In this document: piece by piece, positions 34,187-43,339 of the stretch | How positions within the stretch are numbered: position 1 is the stretch's first letter | How the letters are laid out: the number at the start of each line of letters is the position of its first letter | NCBI RefSeq assembly: GCF_011250645.1 | Contig: NZ_JAANNO010000001.1 | Coordinates: 227,196 to 291,195 of the forward strand | DNA: 64,000 nucleotides | Reading direction: 5' to 3' | From: Motilibacter aurantiacus | GTDB lineage: Bacteria > Actinomycetota > Actinomycetes > Motilibacterales > Motilibacteraceae | Notes under the pieces: generated by a model | The model's database searches: none | What the model was told of the DNA's origin: nothing | The model's input: only the letters and a program-made list of their open reading frames with translations | Made by a program: the position numbers and the translations under genes

Positions 34187-35229
34187 AGTGCACGCACCTT
34201 CTGCCGGCGGACGATCCAGATGAACACCGGCGCCCCGACGAAGGCGGTCACTATGCCCACGTCGAGCTCGCTCGGCCGGGCGACCACGCGGCCGACCACG
34301 TCGGCCGCGGTCAGCAGGCACGCGCCGAGGACGGTGGAGAACGGCAGCACCCACCGGTGGTCGACCCCGACCAGCAGCCGGGCCAGGTGTGGCACCGCGA
34401 GCCCGACGAACCAGATCGGGCCGGCCACCGCCACCGCCGCGCCGCAGAGCAGCACGGCGCCGAGCGCGGCGGTGGCCCGGGCGACCGCGACCCGCTCGCC
34501 GAGCCCGGCCGCGAGCTCGTCGCCCAGCGCTAGGGAGTTGAGGCCGCGGGCGCACAGGACGCTGACGACGAAGCCGACGAGGAGGAAGGGCGCGACCAGG
34601 CCGATGGTGTCGTATGTCGCGCCGCCGACTCCCCCGACCCGCCAGGACTGGATGTTCGCGGAGATGTCCCCGCGCGGCAGCGCGATGGCGGTGATGAACG
34701 AGACGAACGCGGCCGAGGTGGCAGTTCCCGCCAGGGCCAGCTTGAGCGGGGTCGCGCCGCCGCGGCCCAGCGAGCCCACGGCGTAGACGAACACCGCGCT
34801 GACCCCCGCGCCGGCGATCGCGACCCAGACGTAGTCGCTCGCGACGGAGAGCCCGAACCAGGCGATGCCGATGACGACCGCGAGCGCGGCGCCCATGCTC
34901 ACGCCGAGGATGCCCGGGTCGGCCAGCGGGTTGCGGGTGACGCCCTGCATGACGGCGCCGGCCAGGCCGAGGGCGGCGCCGACGACCACCGCGAGCAGCG
35001 TGCGGGGCACGCGCTTCGCGACCGCCGCCTCGGCGATGGTCTCGTCACCGCCGGTCAGCCCGGCCCAGATGTCCGAGAGCGTGACGCCCCGGGATCCGAT
35101 GGCCACCGACAGGGCGACGAGCACGACGAGCAGGGCGAGCGCGAGCAGGGCCCACAGGGCCCGCCGCGGGCGCCGTACGGGGACGGCGCTCACGGCGGAC
35201 ACCGCGGGAGGGGGAGCGACAGCCGTCAC
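34183..35229 (-). CDS. FecCD-family ferric-siderophore permease, first subunit
   Basis: Protein of 348 aa with about nine to ten hydrophobic helices. Motifs include AKRVPRTLLAVVVGAALGLAGAVMQG, TRNPLADPGILGVSMGAA, SWRVGGVGGATYD, and VAGPIWFVGLAVPHLARLLVG. It forms the heterodimeric channel with the second permease. Its GTG start overlaps the stop codon of the binding-protein gene (GTGA), so all five genes of the cluster are translationally linked. Confidence 0.93.
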   Translation of the reverse strand: MTAVAPPPAVSAVSAVPVRRPRRALWALLALALLVVLVALSVAIGSRGVTLSDIWAGLTGGDETIAEAAVAKRVPRTLLAVVVGAALGLAGAVMQGVTRNPLADPGILGVSMGAALAVVIGIAWFGLSVASDYVWVAIAGAGVSAVFVYAVGSLGRGGATPLKLALAGTATSAAFVSFITAIALPRGDISANIQSWRVGGVGGATYDTIGLVAPFLLVGFVVSVLCARGLNSLALGDELAAGLGERVAVARATAALGAVLLCGAAVAVAGPIWFVGLAVPHLARLLVGVDHRWVLPFSTVLGACLLTAADVVGRVVARPSELDVGIVTAFVGAPVFIWIVRRQKVRAL

Positions 35230-36281
35230 GCGGAGGCGTCAGCGGCCTTGGCGAGCATGCCGACGTAGTCCTCGAGGACGTACGAGATGGCCAGCGGCGT
35301 CGGGTTGGCCGCCGTGCCCAGCGGGGTCGAGGGCAGCAGCACGATGGCGTCGTTGGCCACGGCGGGCATCTTCGACAGCAGCGGGTCGGCCTTCAGCGTC
35401 TTCACGAGCTCGTCGTCGCCGTAGGTCACGATGATGTCCACGTCGTCGAACTGGTCGACCTGCTCGGCGCTGATGGTGCCGGAGAACTGGTCGTTCGACG
35501 CGGACGCGTCCTCGATGCTCTTCGGGGTGCCCAGCCCGAGGTCGCCGAAGAACTTCGCCCGGGTGTCGTGGGTGGTGTAGAAGCTGACCTCGCTGAGGTC
35601 GGTCGGGTCGACGTGCGTGAGGAACATCGTCTTCTTGCCCGCGATCTGCGGGCTCGCGGCCGCGGCCTGCTGGATCTCGCTCTCGAGGTCGGTGATCAGC
35701 TGCTCGCCCTCGGCGGCCATGCCGATGCCCTGGCTGTTGAGCCGGATCATGTCCTTCCAGTCGGTCCCCCAGGCGACCTCCGGGTAGGCGACGACCGGGG
35801 CGATCTCGCTCAGCGTGTCGTAGTCCTCCTGGGTGAGCCCTGAGTAGGAGGCGAGGATGACGTCGGGGTCGGTGTCGGCGACCGCCTCGAAGTCGATGCC
35901 GTCGGTCTCGTCGAAGAGCACCGGCGTCGTCGCGCCGAGCTCGTCGAGGCGGGCCTTCACCCACGGCAGCAGGCCGTCGGAGTCGTCGTCGCCGAAGTTC
36001 GCAGCGGCCATGCCGACCGGCACCACGCCGAGGGCCAGCGGCACCTCGTGGTTGGCCCACTGGACGGTGGCGACACGCTCGGGCTTCGCTTCGATCGTCG
36101 TCGTGCCCAGCGCGTGCTCGATCGTGATCGGGAACTGCTGGGCGGGCGCGGACGCCGACGCCTCGGGCGTCGACGGCGCGGCGGTCGTCGCCTCGTCGTC
36201 GTCGGAGCCCCCGCAGCCGGTGAGCAGCAGGGCGGCGACGGCGGTCAGGGCACCGACCACCGTACGAGAAGAGCGGAGCAA
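35226..36281 (-). CDS. Ferric-siderophore-binding lipoprotein
   Basis: Protein of 351 aa. The signal peptide ends in a lipobox LLLTGC, with Cys23 as lipidation site. A Ser/Ala/Thr-rich linker follows, then the class III periplasmic binding fold (ITIEHALGTTTIEAKPERVATVQWANHEVPLALGVVPVG and DPDVILASYSGLTQEDYDTLSEIAPVVAY). It captures ferric siderophore outside the membrane for the FecCD permeases. The start is a TTG placed 5 nt after GGAAGGAA; a TTG six codons earlier would lie inside the ribosome binding site. It heads the minus-strand iron operon, 40 bp from the iron box. Confidence 0.92.
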   Translation of the reverse strand: MLRSSRTVVGALTAVAALLLTGCGGSDDDEATTAAPSTPEASASAPAQQFPITIEHALGTTTIEAKPERVATVQWANHEVPLALGVVPVGMAAANFGDDDSDGLLPWVKARLDELGATTPVLFDETDGIDFEAVADTDPDVILASYSGLTQEDYDTLSEIAPVVAYPEVAWGTDWKDMIRLNSQGIGMAAEGEQLITDLESEIQQAAAASPQIAGKKTMFLTHVDPTDLSEVSFYTTHDTRAKFFGDLGLGTPKSIEDASASNDQFSGTISAEQVDQFDDVDIIVTYGDDELVKTLKADPLLSKMPAVANDAIVLLPSTPLGTAANPTPLAISYVLEDYVGMLAKAADASA

Positions 36282-36324
36282 AGCGGTTCCTTCCGTCAAG
36301 CGTCGATTCCCCCGAGGGCAAGGT

Positions 36325-36343
36325 TAAGGTAAGCCTCACCTAC
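36325..36343. promoter_or_regulatory. Iron box (DtxR/IdeR/DmdR-type operator)
   Basis: TAAGGTAAGCCTCACCTAC matches 15 of 19 positions of the DtxR-family consensus TTAGGTTAGCCTAACCTAA. It sits in the 77-bp gap between the divergent binding-protein gene and second siderophore-interacting protein gene, so iron-loaded repressor would shut off both directions. Confidence 0.82.
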
Positions 36344-36358
36344 CTGGGAGAAGAACTC

Positions 36359-37165
36359 ATGCACGGCCTGGTCGTCCGCAAGCAGCAGCTCACTCCGTCG
36401 ATGGTGCGGATCGTGCTCGGCGGAGGGGGTCTGGACGGTTTCGTCATGACCGAGGCGACCGACGCGTACGTCAACCTCGCCTTCGCCCCCGAGGGAGCCG
36501 GCTACTCCGGCGCCTTCGACTGCGCCCAGGTCCGCGAGACCCGTCCGCGTGAGGAGTGGCCGGCCCGCCGCCGCTTCACCGTCCGGCGCTGGGACGAGGC
36601 CGAGCGCGAGCTGACGATCGACTTCGTCGTGCACGGCGACGTGGGCGTGGCGGGGCGCTGGGCGGCGGCGGCCCAGCCCGGCGACGTGCTCGTGCTGGAG
36701 GGCCCGGCCGGCGGCTACCGTCCCGACCCCGCAGCCGGCTGGCACCTGCACGTGGGCGACGAGTCCGCGCTGCCGGCCATCGCCGCCTCGCTCGAGGCCC
36801 TGCCGGCCGGCGCCCGCGCGGTCGTCCGGCTGGTCTGCGACGGGCCCGGCCACGAGGTCGAGCTGCCTGCGGCCCCCGGCCTGGACGTCGCGTGGCTGCA
36901 CCGCACCGGCGCGGCCTCCGACGTCGACCTGCTGCTCGAGGCACTGCGCGGCCTGGACTTCCCGGCCGGCTCGACGGACGCGGTGCACGCGTTCGTCCAC
37001 GGGGAGGCGGAGGAGATCCGGGCCGTACGCCGCCACCTGCTGCAGCGCGGGGTCCCGCGGACGGCGATGTCCTGCTCGCCCTACTGGCGGCGCACCATGA
37101 CCGACGAGGCCTGGCGCCGTGTCAAGGGCGACTTCGTCGCGGCCATGGAGGCCGAGGCGTCCTGA
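36359..37165 (+). CDS. Siderophore-interacting protein (ferric-siderophore reductase), second copy
   Basis: Protein of 268 aa. It has MHGLVVRKQQLTPSMVRIVLGG, the FAD motif PARRRFTVRRW, VVHGDVGVAGRWAAAAQPGDVLVLEGPAG, the SIP-domain HVGDESALPAIAASLE, and AFVHGEAEEIRAVRRHLL. It ends in the family motif SPYWRR plus a short helical tail. It reduces ferric siderophores like the copy at 31375 but is clearly diverged from it and transcribed in the opposite direction. GGGAG precedes the ATG. The shared iron box suggests joint iron control. Confidence 0.92.
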   Translation: MHGLVVRKQQLTPSMVRIVLGGGGLDGFVMTEATDAYVNLAFAPEGAGYSGAFDCAQVRETRPREEWPARRRFTVRRWDEAERELTIDFVVHGDVGVAGRWAAAAQPGDVLVLEGPAGGYRPDPAAGWHLHVGDESALPAIAASLEALPAGARAVVRLVCDGPGHEVELPAAPGLDVAWLHRTGAASDVDLLLEALRGLDFPAGSTDAVHAFVHGEAEEIRAVRRHLLQRGVPRTAMSCSPYWRRTMTDEAWRRVKGDFVAAMEAEAS

Positions 37166-37183
37166 CGCCCTCGGCCGGGTGGC

Positions 37184-38368
37184 TCAGGCGTGCGCCCGCC
37201 GCCCGCGCACCCGCCGACGGAACGTGGAGCGGGCCCGCTCCATCATCCCGGGCGTCCGCGGCTGCGCGGCAGGGGCGGGCGCCTTGGCCGGCTTCGCCCC
37301 GGGCGGGGGCGCGACCGCGGCGGCCACCACGGCTGCGGCGGCGGCGGCACGGATGTCCTCGAGCACCGAGTAGCCCACGTCCTCGGCGTCCTTGGGCACG
37401 CGCGGCTCGAGGTCCGCGAGGTCCCCGACGACGCGTACGCCGGTCTCGCGCAGCCCGCTGATGTCGGCCTGCGCCCACTCCTCCACCGCGGCCCGCCACT
37501 GCGCCGGGATCACGATCTTGGGCCCGCGCTCCTCGCGCGGGACCAGGCCGTCGCGGATGATAGTGCGGCGCAGCTCGTTGGCCCGGTGCAGCGGCCAGTC
37601 CTTCTCGCGCAGCACCGCGTTGACCGACGCCATGAGCTCGGCCTCGGGCCAGGTGAGCCCCACGTGCGCCTCGGCCGCGCTGAGCTTGGGCTGCGGCAGG
37701 CTCGTGAGGCCGGGAACCTCGAGGGCGTGCAGGAAGCGGTCCCACAGCAGCCGCGGGGGCGAGCCCGCGTTGGTGACGACCCGGACGTTGTCGATGCCGA
37801 CGACCGCGCCCCACCGGCGCACGAGGTCGGCGAGGGCGTACGCCCGCCACGGCGCGCGCACCACGTCCTCGTCGTCGCGCCGGGCGGCGGCGTCGCGGTC
37901 GGCCGCGCGGGCGGCCAGGAAGGCCTCGAACGAGTGGCTCTGGCTGGCCCGGACGTTCTGCTGCCACGCCGAGCTCAGGGTGCGGGCCAGGTCGCGGGCG
38001 GTGACGAGCACGGTCACGTCGTCGACGCCGAGCGCCTCGACGGTGCGGCGGACCGCGCTGGGGCGCAGGAAGGCCAGCCCCTCCGCCGAGAGCAGCACCG
38101 CGCCGGGCGCCTGCTCGATCTCGGCACGCAGCCACTCCCAGGTGGGGGCGGCCTGCTCGGCGTGGGCGTCGCTCACGTACGAGATCTCGCCGCGCAGCAG
38201 CCCGTAGAACGCCCGCTGGTGGTTGGGCACGTCGAACTCGTCGCCGCGCCGTACCGGGTAGGTGACACCGGCAGCGGCGAGCGCGTCGACGTTCTCCGAC
38301 AGGCCGTGCTGCAGATAGGTGGTCCCGGACTTCTGCAGCCCGACGTGTAGCAGGACTCGCGAGGCCAT
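37184..38368 (-). CDS. Sulfotransferase-like protein
   Basis: Protein of 394 aa. The N-terminus [19 protein letters not shown] carries the 5'-phosphosulfate-binding loop of PAPS-dependent sulfotransferases. [23 protein letters not shown] around 125-145 corresponds to the 3'-phosphate-binding R...S region. The last 55 residues are an Ala/Pro/Lys-rich tail ending in a strongly basic stretch ([11 protein letters not shown]). Acceptor unknown; actinobacterial relatives modify glycolipids or polysaccharides. An ATG start follows a TAAGGT hexamer by 7 nt. A purely P-loop-like role without sulfation cannot be excluded. Confidence 0.75.
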   Translation of the reverse strand: MASRVLLHVGLQKSGTTYLQHGLSENVDALAAAGVTYPVRRGDEFDVPNHQRAFYGLLRGEISYVSDAHAEQAAPTWEWLRAEIEQAPGAVLLSAEGLAFLRPSAVRRTVEALGVDDVTVLVTARDLARTLSSAWQQNVRASQSHSFEAFLAARAADRDAAARRDDEDVVRAPWRAYALADLVRRWGAVVGIDNVRVVTNAGSPPRLLWDRFLHALEVPGLTSLPQPKLSAAEAHVGLTWPEAELMASVNAVLREKDWPLHRANELRRTIIRDGLVPREERGPKIVIPAQWRAAVEEWAQADISGLRETGVRVVGDLADLEPRVPKDAEDVGYSVLEDIRAAAAAAVVAAAVAPPPGAKPAKAPAPAAQPRTPGMMERARSTFRRRVRGRRAHA

Positions 38369-38375
38369 GGCCCCG

Positions 38376-38381
38376 ACCTTA
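38376..38381 (-). promoter_or_regulatory. -10 element (TAAGGT) of the sulfotransferase-like gene
   Basis: On the minus strand TAAGGT ends 7 nt before the ATG at 38368, without a Shine-Dalgarno sequence. Leaderless geometry. Confidence 0.45.
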
Positions 38382-38443
38382 GCGTCCGGGCCGGCCCCGG
38401 CCCGCCACTCCGACGCAGCGCGGGGCGTCGCGGGGCCGACGGC

Positions 38444-38449
38444 TAGGGT
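38444..38449 (+). promoter_or_regulatory. -10 element (TAGGGT) of the carboxylase alpha gene
   Basis: TAGGGT lies 31 nt before the TTG start. The short leader contains GGGAGGG at a normal distance, so this gene, unlike many neighbours, has a conventional leader. Confidence 0.5.
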
Positions 38450-38480
38450 GACTTGTTCGTCCAAGCCGGGAGGGCGTCAG

Positions 38481-40244
38481 TTGCACAAGGTCCTCATCGC
38501 CAACCGTGGCGAGATCGCCGTCCGCATCGCGCGCGCCTGCCGCGACAGCGGCCTGCAGAGCGTCGCCGTCTACGCGGACCCCGACCGCAACGCGCTGCAC
38601 GCCCGCATCGCCGACGAGGCGTACTCCCTCGGCGGCACGACGCCGGCCGACAGCTACCTCGTCATCGACAAGATCCTCGGGGCCGCCCGGCAGAGCGGCG
38701 CCGACGCCGTGCACCCCGGCTACGGCTTCCTGGCGGAGAACGCCGACTTCGCCGAGGCGGTCCTCGCCAACGACATGGTGTGGGTCGGCCCGCCGCCCGC
38801 CGCCATCCGGGCGCTCGGGGACAAGGTGACCGCGCGCCACATCGCCCAGAAGGTCGGCGCCCCGCTGGTGCCCGGCACCCCGGACCCGGTCCCCGGGGCT
38901 GACGCGGTCGTGGACTTCGCCCGCGAGCACGGCCTGCCGGTCGCGATCAAGGCCGCGTTCGGCGGCGGCGGGCGCGGGCTCAAGGTCGCACGCACGCTCG
39001 AGGAGATCCCCGAGCTCTACGACTCGGCGGTGCGCGAGGCGGTCACCGCGTTCGGCCGCGGTGAGTGCTTCGTCGAGCGCTACCTCGACCGCCCGCGCCA
39101 CGTCGAGACCCAGTGCCTGGCGGACACGCAGGGCAACGTCGTCGTGGTCAGCACGCGCGACTGCTCGCTGCAGCGCCGCCACCAGAAGGTCGTCGAGGAG
39201 GCCCCGGCGCCGTTCCTCACCGATGCCCAGATCGACCGGCTCTACGAGTCCTCCAAGGCGATCCTGCGCGAGGCGGGCTACGTCGGGGCCGGCACGTGCG
39301 AGTTCCTCGTCGCCGAGGACGGAACGATCTCCTTCCTCGAGGTCAACACGCGGCTGCAGGTCGAGCACCCGGTCTCCGAGGAGGTCACCGGCATCGACCT
39401 CGTCCGCGAGCAGCTGCGCGTGGCCGCCGGCGAGCCGCTCGGCTACGACGACCCGCCGGTCCGCGGGCACGCGATGGAGTTCCGCATCAACGGCGAGGAC
39501 CCGTCGAACAACTGGATGCCGGCTCCCGGCCGGGTCACCCGCTGGCGCCCGCCGGGCGGCATCGGCGTCCGGCTGGACGCCGGCGTCGAGGAGGGCTCGG
39601 AGGTCGGCGGCGCCTTCGACTCGCTGCTGGCCAAGCTCGTCGTCACCGGCTTCTCCCGCGAGCAGGTCATCGAGCGCGCCCGCCGCGCCCTCGCCGAGTT
39701 CGAGGTGGAGGGGATGCCGACCGCGCTTCCCTTCCACCGCGCCGTGCTCGAGGACCCCGCCTTCACCGACAACCCCTTCCGGGTGCACACCCGTTGGATC
39801 GAGACCGAGGCGCGCCTCGACCTCGACGCCTACGCCGGCCCGCACGTCCACCCCGAGGGCGAGGGCGACCGCGAGCGGGTCGTCGTCGAGGTCGGCGGCA
39901 AGCGGCTCGAGGTCGTGCTCCCGGGCTGGGTCACCGCCGGCGCCGCCTCGGTCGCCTCGGCCAGCCGGGGCGTACGCCGCCCGGCCCGCCGCGGCGCGCG
40001 CACCGAGGCCTCCCTCGCGGCCCCCAGCGGCGACGCGGTGACGAGCCCGATGCAGGGCACGATCGTCAAGGTCGCGGTCACCGAGGGCCAGGAGGTCGCC
40101 GCCGGCGACCTGCTCGTCGTCCTCGAGGCGATGAAGATGGAGCAGCCGCTCAACGCGCACAAGGCCGGCACGGTGACCAACCTCGCGGCCATGGTGGGCG
40201 CGACGCTCGCCAGCGGCGCCGTCATCTGCGAGATCGCCGGCTGA
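38481..40244 (+). CDS. accA: Acyl-CoA carboxylase alpha subunit (biotin carboxylase plus BCCP)
   Basis: Protein of 587 aa. It has the biotin carboxylase N-domain ([21 protein letters not shown]), an ATP-grasp domain with the glycine-rich loop [11 protein letters not shown], catalytic [15 protein letters not shown] and [14 protein letters not shown], then a C-terminal BCCP domain with the biotinylation site VLEAMKMEQ near the C-terminus. It carboxylates its own biotin with ATP and bicarbonate for transfer by the beta subunit. Size and fusion match AccA2/AccA3 of actinomycetes. The start is TTG with GGGAGGG 6 nt before it; the protein aligns with the family from this residue. A linker of about 35 residues before BCCP is Arg/Ala-rich. 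Confidence 0.94.
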   Translation: MHKVLIANRGEIAVRIARACRDSGLQSVAVYADPDRNALHARIADEAYSLGGTTPADSYLVIDKILGAARQSGADAVHPGYGFLAENADFAEAVLANDMVWVGPPPAAIRALGDKVTARHIAQKVGAPLVPGTPDPVPGADAVVDFAREHGLPVAIKAAFGGGGRGLKVARTLEEIPELYDSAVREAVTAFGRGECFVERYLDRPRHVETQCLADTQGNVVVVSTRDCSLQRRHQKVVEEAPAPFLTDAQIDRLYESSKAILREAGYVGAGTCEFLVAEDGTISFLEVNTRLQVEHPVSEEVTGIDLVREQLRVAAGEPLGYDDPPVRGHAMEFRINGEDPSNNWMPAPGRVTRWRPPGGIGVRLDAGVEEGSEVGGAFDSLLAKLVVTGFSREQVIERARRALAEFEVEGMPTALPFHRAVLEDPAFTDNPFRVHTRWIETEARLDLDAYAGPHVHPEGEGDRERVVVEVGGKRLEVVLPGWVTAGAASVASASRGVRRPARRGARTEASLAAPSGDAVTSPMQGTIVKVAVTEGQEVAAGDLLVVLEAMKMEQPLNAHKAGTVTNLAAMVGATLASGAVICEIAG

Positions 40245-40275
40245 CGCGGACCAGTGCTGACCGGAGGCCGGTCCC

Positions 40276-40404
40276 GTGCCCGGCGCCGAGGCGGTCGTCC
40301 TCGCCGTGCTGCTCGCGCTGCTCGGCGCTGCCGTGCCGGCGCTCGTCGTCGCGTTCGGCAGTGCCGAGCGCCGGCGACGGGACGAGCGGAGGCGCGGGCG
40401 CTGA
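40276..40404 (+). CDS. Tiny single-pass membrane protein
   Basis: A 42-residue frame with a GTG start, 8 nt after a GGAGG box. The sequence is one hydrophobic helix (VVLAVLLALLGAAVPALVVAFG) followed by a strongly basic tail (RRRRDERRRGR), predicting N-out/C-in topology. It lies 31 nt after the carboxylase alpha gene and before the DinB-like gene, in a gap with no other gene. I recognise no family. The ribosome binding site and clean topology favour a real gene, but length makes chance possible. Confidence 0.5.
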   Translation: MPGAEAVVLAVLLALLGAAVPALVVAFGSAERRRRDERRRGR

Positions 40405-40423
40405 CGCGGCCCGTGCTCGCCGC

Positions 40424-40429
40424 TAGGGT
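40424..40429 (+). promoter_or_regulatory. -10 element (TAGGGT) of the DinB-like gene
   Basis: TAGGGT lies 36 nt before the ATG at 40466. The leader carries GAGGAG about 7 nt before the start. Confidence 0.4.
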
Positions 40430-40465
40430 TCGGGACCGTCGCCCCCGCCATCCGAGGAGCCGGAC

Positions 40466-41011
40466 ATGACCACTGCCGTGGACCACCTGGAGTCGGTGCT
40501 CGACAAGACCGCGGCGCTGATCGCCGAGGTGCGCGCCGAGCAGGGCGCGCTGCCGACGCCGTGCCCGGGCTACGACGTCTCCGCGCTGGTCGGCCACCAG
40601 GTGGAGTGGGTGAGCCGCTTCGCCGACGCGCTGGCGGGGGGACCGGCCACGCCACAGCCGGGGCTGCTGGCCGGCGACCAGTTCCGTGCCGCCGCCGAGC
40701 GGGCGGTCGCCGCGCTCCGCGCGGGGGCGTCGGACCGTGAGGTCTCGCTCGGCGGCGACCCGCTGCCGGGCGCCGCCGTCGCCGGCATGATGCTGATGGA
40801 GTACATCACCCACGGGTGGGACCTGGCCGAGGCGACGGGGCAGCCGATCCCCTTCAGCGAGGACGAGGCAGAGGCCGCCCTGGCCACCGGGCGCTCGATG
40901 CTCACCCCGGAGCTGCGCGGCGACGCCTTCGCCTTTGAGGTGCCGGTGCCGGACGACGCGAGCGCGGTCGACCGGCTGGTGGGCTTCCTCGGCCGCGAGC
41001 CCCGAGCCTGA
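40466..41011 (+). CDS. DinB/mycothiol-dependent maleylpyruvate isomerase-like protein (TIGR03086 type)
   Basis: Protein of 181 aa. It has a helical-bundle layout with LPTPCPGYDVSALVGHQVEWVSRFADAL and MEYITHGWDLAEATGQPIPF. The histidines in these two segments are the likely metal ligands, as in DinB-fold mycothiol-dependent enzymes. A TIGR03086-type sequence ends with a short C-terminal domain (VPVPDDASAVDRLVGFLGR), also seen here. Mycothiol dependence is the family expectation, and the substrate is unknown. ATG preceded by GAGGAG. Confidence 0.82.
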   Translation: MTTAVDHLESVLDKTAALIAEVRAEQGALPTPCPGYDVSALVGHQVEWVSRFADALAGGPATPQPGLLAGDQFRAAAERAVAALRAGASDREVSLGGDPLPGAAVAGMMLMEYITHGWDLAEATGQPIPFSEDEAEAALATGRSMLTPELRGDAFAFEVPVPDDASAVDRLVGFLGREPRA

Positions 41012-41058
41012 TTTCGGCCGATCGACACTTCCTGCATCGCCCTTCGCTGAAGTCCAGG

Positions 41059-41766
41059 TCAGCTGCGGGGCGTCGGCCGCAGCAGGGCCGTGACGACGTC
41101 GTGCAGCGGGCTTACGAGCTCCTGCTCGGTCGCCGTGGCCAGCGGCCCCGCCTCGGGAGCCGCCCGCAGCACGGCGAGCCCGAGCGAGAGCGCGAGCACG
41201 AACTGCGCGCGCAGCTCCACGTCGTCCGGTGGCACGCCGCCGTCCCCGGCCGCGAGCGCCGCGATCTTCTCGCCGTACGTCCGTAGCGTGCGTGCCCGCA
41301 CCTGCTCGGCCTGCTCGTCGCCGGACGAGCGGACCGAGAGCAGCAGGGCCTCGAGCAGGCCGCCGTTGGCCGGCACGTCGACCATGCGGCGCGCCACCGA
41401 GCCGGCCAGCTGGGAGAGGTCGAACGCCTCCCGCTCGGACTCGGCCATCTCGTCCCCGGCCGCCGTCAGGCACGCCTCGAAGAGCCCCTCCTTGGACCCG
41501 AAGTAGCGGCTGATGAGCGCGACGTTCGCCCCCGCGTCGTCGGCGATCTCCCGCACGGTGGTGGCGGCGTACCCGTGCCGGGCGAAGCGCTTGCGGGCCG
41601 CTCCGAGCAGCAGGTCGCGGGTACGTGCGGCGTCCCGGCGTCGCGGCGCCCCGGCGCCGGGGCCGGCCCCGCCGGGGCCGGCCGCGCCTGCGGCCGTCTC
41701 GCCGGCGCCCGCTTCGGCGACCGGGGCAGGGGCAGCGGAAGGAGCAGCGGCAGGGCCCTCGGACAT
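41059..41766 (-). CDS. TetR-family transcriptional regulator
   Basis: Protein of 235 aa. It starts with an Ala/Pro/Gly-rich tail of about 45 residues. The TetR DNA-binding domain follows ([47 protein letters not shown] blocks, about 50-98). A helical ligand domain completes it ([23 protein letters not shown]). It diverges from an MFS exporter gene, the classical arrangement of a drug-responsive repressor. GGAGGA precedes the ATG at 41766; an ATG 18 codons upstream would put the start inside the operator region. Inducer unknown. Confidence 0.9.
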   Translation of the reverse strand: MSEGPAAAPSAAPAPVAEAGAGETAAGAAGPGGAGPGAGAPRRRDAARTRDLLLGAARKRFARHGYAATTVREIADDAGANVALISRYFGSKEGLFEACLTAAGDEMAESEREAFDLSQLAGSVARRMVDVPANGGLLEALLLSVRSSGDEQAEQVRARTLRTYGEKIAALAAGDGGVPPDDVELRAQFVLALSLGLAVLRAAPEAGPLATATEQELVSPLHDVVTALLRPTPRS

Positions 41767-41836
41767 CGCTCCTCCACCTTGCGCACGGCCCTCCATGAAA
41801 GCACAGGTTGACTCAGGCACCTACCTGCTCTACGTT

Positions 41837-41854
41837 TGTAAGCAACCGTTTACA
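41837..41854. promoter_or_regulatory. Inverted-repeat operator between tetR and the MFS gene
   Basis: TGTAA-GCAACCGT-TTACA is an inverted repeat with 5-bp perfect arms, extendable to 6 of 7 (TGTAAGC / GTTTACA). It lies 20 nt before the MFS start codon in the divergent gap, where a TetR dimer would bind. Confidence 0.65.
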
Positions 41855-41873
41855 CGTTCGAAGGGACAGACCT

Positions 41874-43319
41874 GTGCCGACTCCGTCGAGCGCGCGCGCA
41901 GCCAACCCGGCCCTCGCCGTCGTCGCCCTCTGCCTCGGCGGGCTGACCGCCGCGCTGACGCAGACCCTCGTCATCCCGATCCAGAGCGAGCTTCCCCGGC
42001 TGCTCGGCACGTCCGCGGCGAACGCCGCCTGGGTCGTCACCATCACGCTGCTCTCCGCCGCGGTCGCGATGCCGATCGCCGGCCGGCTCGCCGACCTGTT
42101 CGGCAAGCAGCGCGTGCTCATGGTCTCCGATGGGATCCTCGTCGTCGGCTCGCTGGTCTGCGCGCTGTCCGACACGCTGACGCCGATGCTCGTCGGCCGC
42201 GCCCTGCAGGGCCTGGCGATGGGCTTCATCCCGGTCGGCATCTCGCTGCTGCGCGAGATCACCCCGCCGCACATGGCCGGCAGCGCCGTCGCGGCGATGA
42301 GCGCGACGCTCGGCGTGGGCGGCGCGATCGGCCTGCCGCTGTCGGCGTGGATCGCTGACGTCGCCGACTGGCACGCGCTGTTCTGGGTTGCCACCGGCCT
42401 GTCCGTCGTGATCCTGGCGCTCGTCCGGCTCGGCGTGCCGCACGTGCACGACGCGCAGCCCGGGCGCTTCGACGTCCTCGGCGGCATCGGCCTGGCGATC
42501 GGCCTGGTCTCGCTGCTCGTCGGCATCTCCAAGGCGACGACGTGGGGCTGGGGCGACGCCCGCACCCTGGGCTCGATCGCGGCCGGCGTCCTCGTGCTCC
42601 TCGCGTGGGGCTTCTTCGAGCTGCGCCAGGCCGATCCGCTGGTCGACCTGCGGGCGACCGCCCAGCGACCGGTCCTCCTGACGAACCTCGCTGCGGTCGC
42701 CATCGGCTTCGGCATGATGGCGCAGTCGATCGTCGTCCCGCAGCTGCTGCAACTGCCGGAGGCGACCGGCTACGGGCTCGGCCAGTCGATCCTCGCCGCG
42801 GGGCTGTGGATGGCCCCCGCCGGCCTGATGATGATGGTCTTCGCGCCGGTGTCCAGCCGGCTCATGGGGACGCTCGGCGCGAAGGTCACGCTCATGATCG
42901 GGGCCGGGGTCCTCGGCGTGGGCTACCTCGTCGCCGTCTTCCTCATGGGCGCGCCGTGGCAGCTCCTGCTCGCCTCCTGCGTCTCCTCGGCCGGTGTAGG
43001 CATCGGGTACGCCGCGATGCCGACGCTCATCATGGACGCCGTCCCGGCCCGCGAGGCCGCCTCCGCCGTCGGGCTCAACGCCCTCACCCGCTCGGTCGGC
43101 ACCACCCTGGCTGCGGCGGTGATGGGCACGCTGCTGACGAGCAACACCCAGGCATTCGGCGGCTTGGAGCTGCCGACCGAGACCGCGTTCACGCTCTGCT
43201 TCGTGGCCGGCGCGGCCGCGGCGTTCGTGGGCGTGGCCATCACCGCCGCCATCCCGCGGCGCCGGGCCGAGCTCGTACGCGTCGGCTCGCTGCGGCCGGA
43301 GGCCGCCGACGCGCGGTGA
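41874..43319 (+). CDS. MFS exporter, DHA2 (EmrB/QacA) type
   Basis: Protein of 481 aa with about 14 hydrophobic helices. The start ALAVVALCLGGLTAALTQTLVIPIQSELP and the motif A-like loop GRLADLFGKQRVLM after helix 2 are characteristic. Helix 5 holds the motif C-like GVGGAIGLPLSAWIAD. DHA2 proteins export cationic or amphipathic drugs with protons. The GTG at 41874 was chosen because AAGGGAC lies before it; upstream codons fall inside the operator. Control by the divergent TetR protein is likely. Confidence 0.9.
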   Translation: MPTPSSARAANPALAVVALCLGGLTAALTQTLVIPIQSELPRLLGTSAANAAWVVTITLLSAAVAMPIAGRLADLFGKQRVLMVSDGILVVGSLVCALSDTLTPMLVGRALQGLAMGFIPVGISLLREITPPHMAGSAVAAMSATLGVGGAIGLPLSAWIADVADWHALFWVATGLSVVILALVRLGVPHVHDAQPGRFDVLGGIGLAIGLVSLLVGISKATTWGWGDARTLGSIAAGVLVLLAWGFFELRQADPLVDLRATAQRPVLLTNLAAVAIGFGMMAQSIVVPQLLQLPEATGYGLGQSILAAGLWMAPAGLMMMVFAPVSSRLMGTLGAKVTLMIGAGVLGVGYLVAVFLMGAPWQLLLASCVSSAGVGIGYAAMPTLIMDAVPAREAASAVGLNALTRSVGTTLAAAVMGTLLTSNTQAFGGLELPTETAFTLCFVAGAAAAFVGVAITAAIPRRRAELVRVGSLRPEAADAR

Positions 43320-43339
43320 GCGTCACGCTCCCGTGACGC
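43320..43339. terminator. Hairpin between convergent genes
   Basis: GCGTCACG-CTCC-CGTGACGC is a perfect 8-bp stem with a 4-nt loop. It begins right after the MFS stop codon and contains the stop codon of the convergent gene. Confidence 0.5.

Noticed and set aside
38379-40655. A 758-codon open frame on the minus strand
   Set aside because: Antisense to the biotin carboxylase gene; no domain and biased composition.
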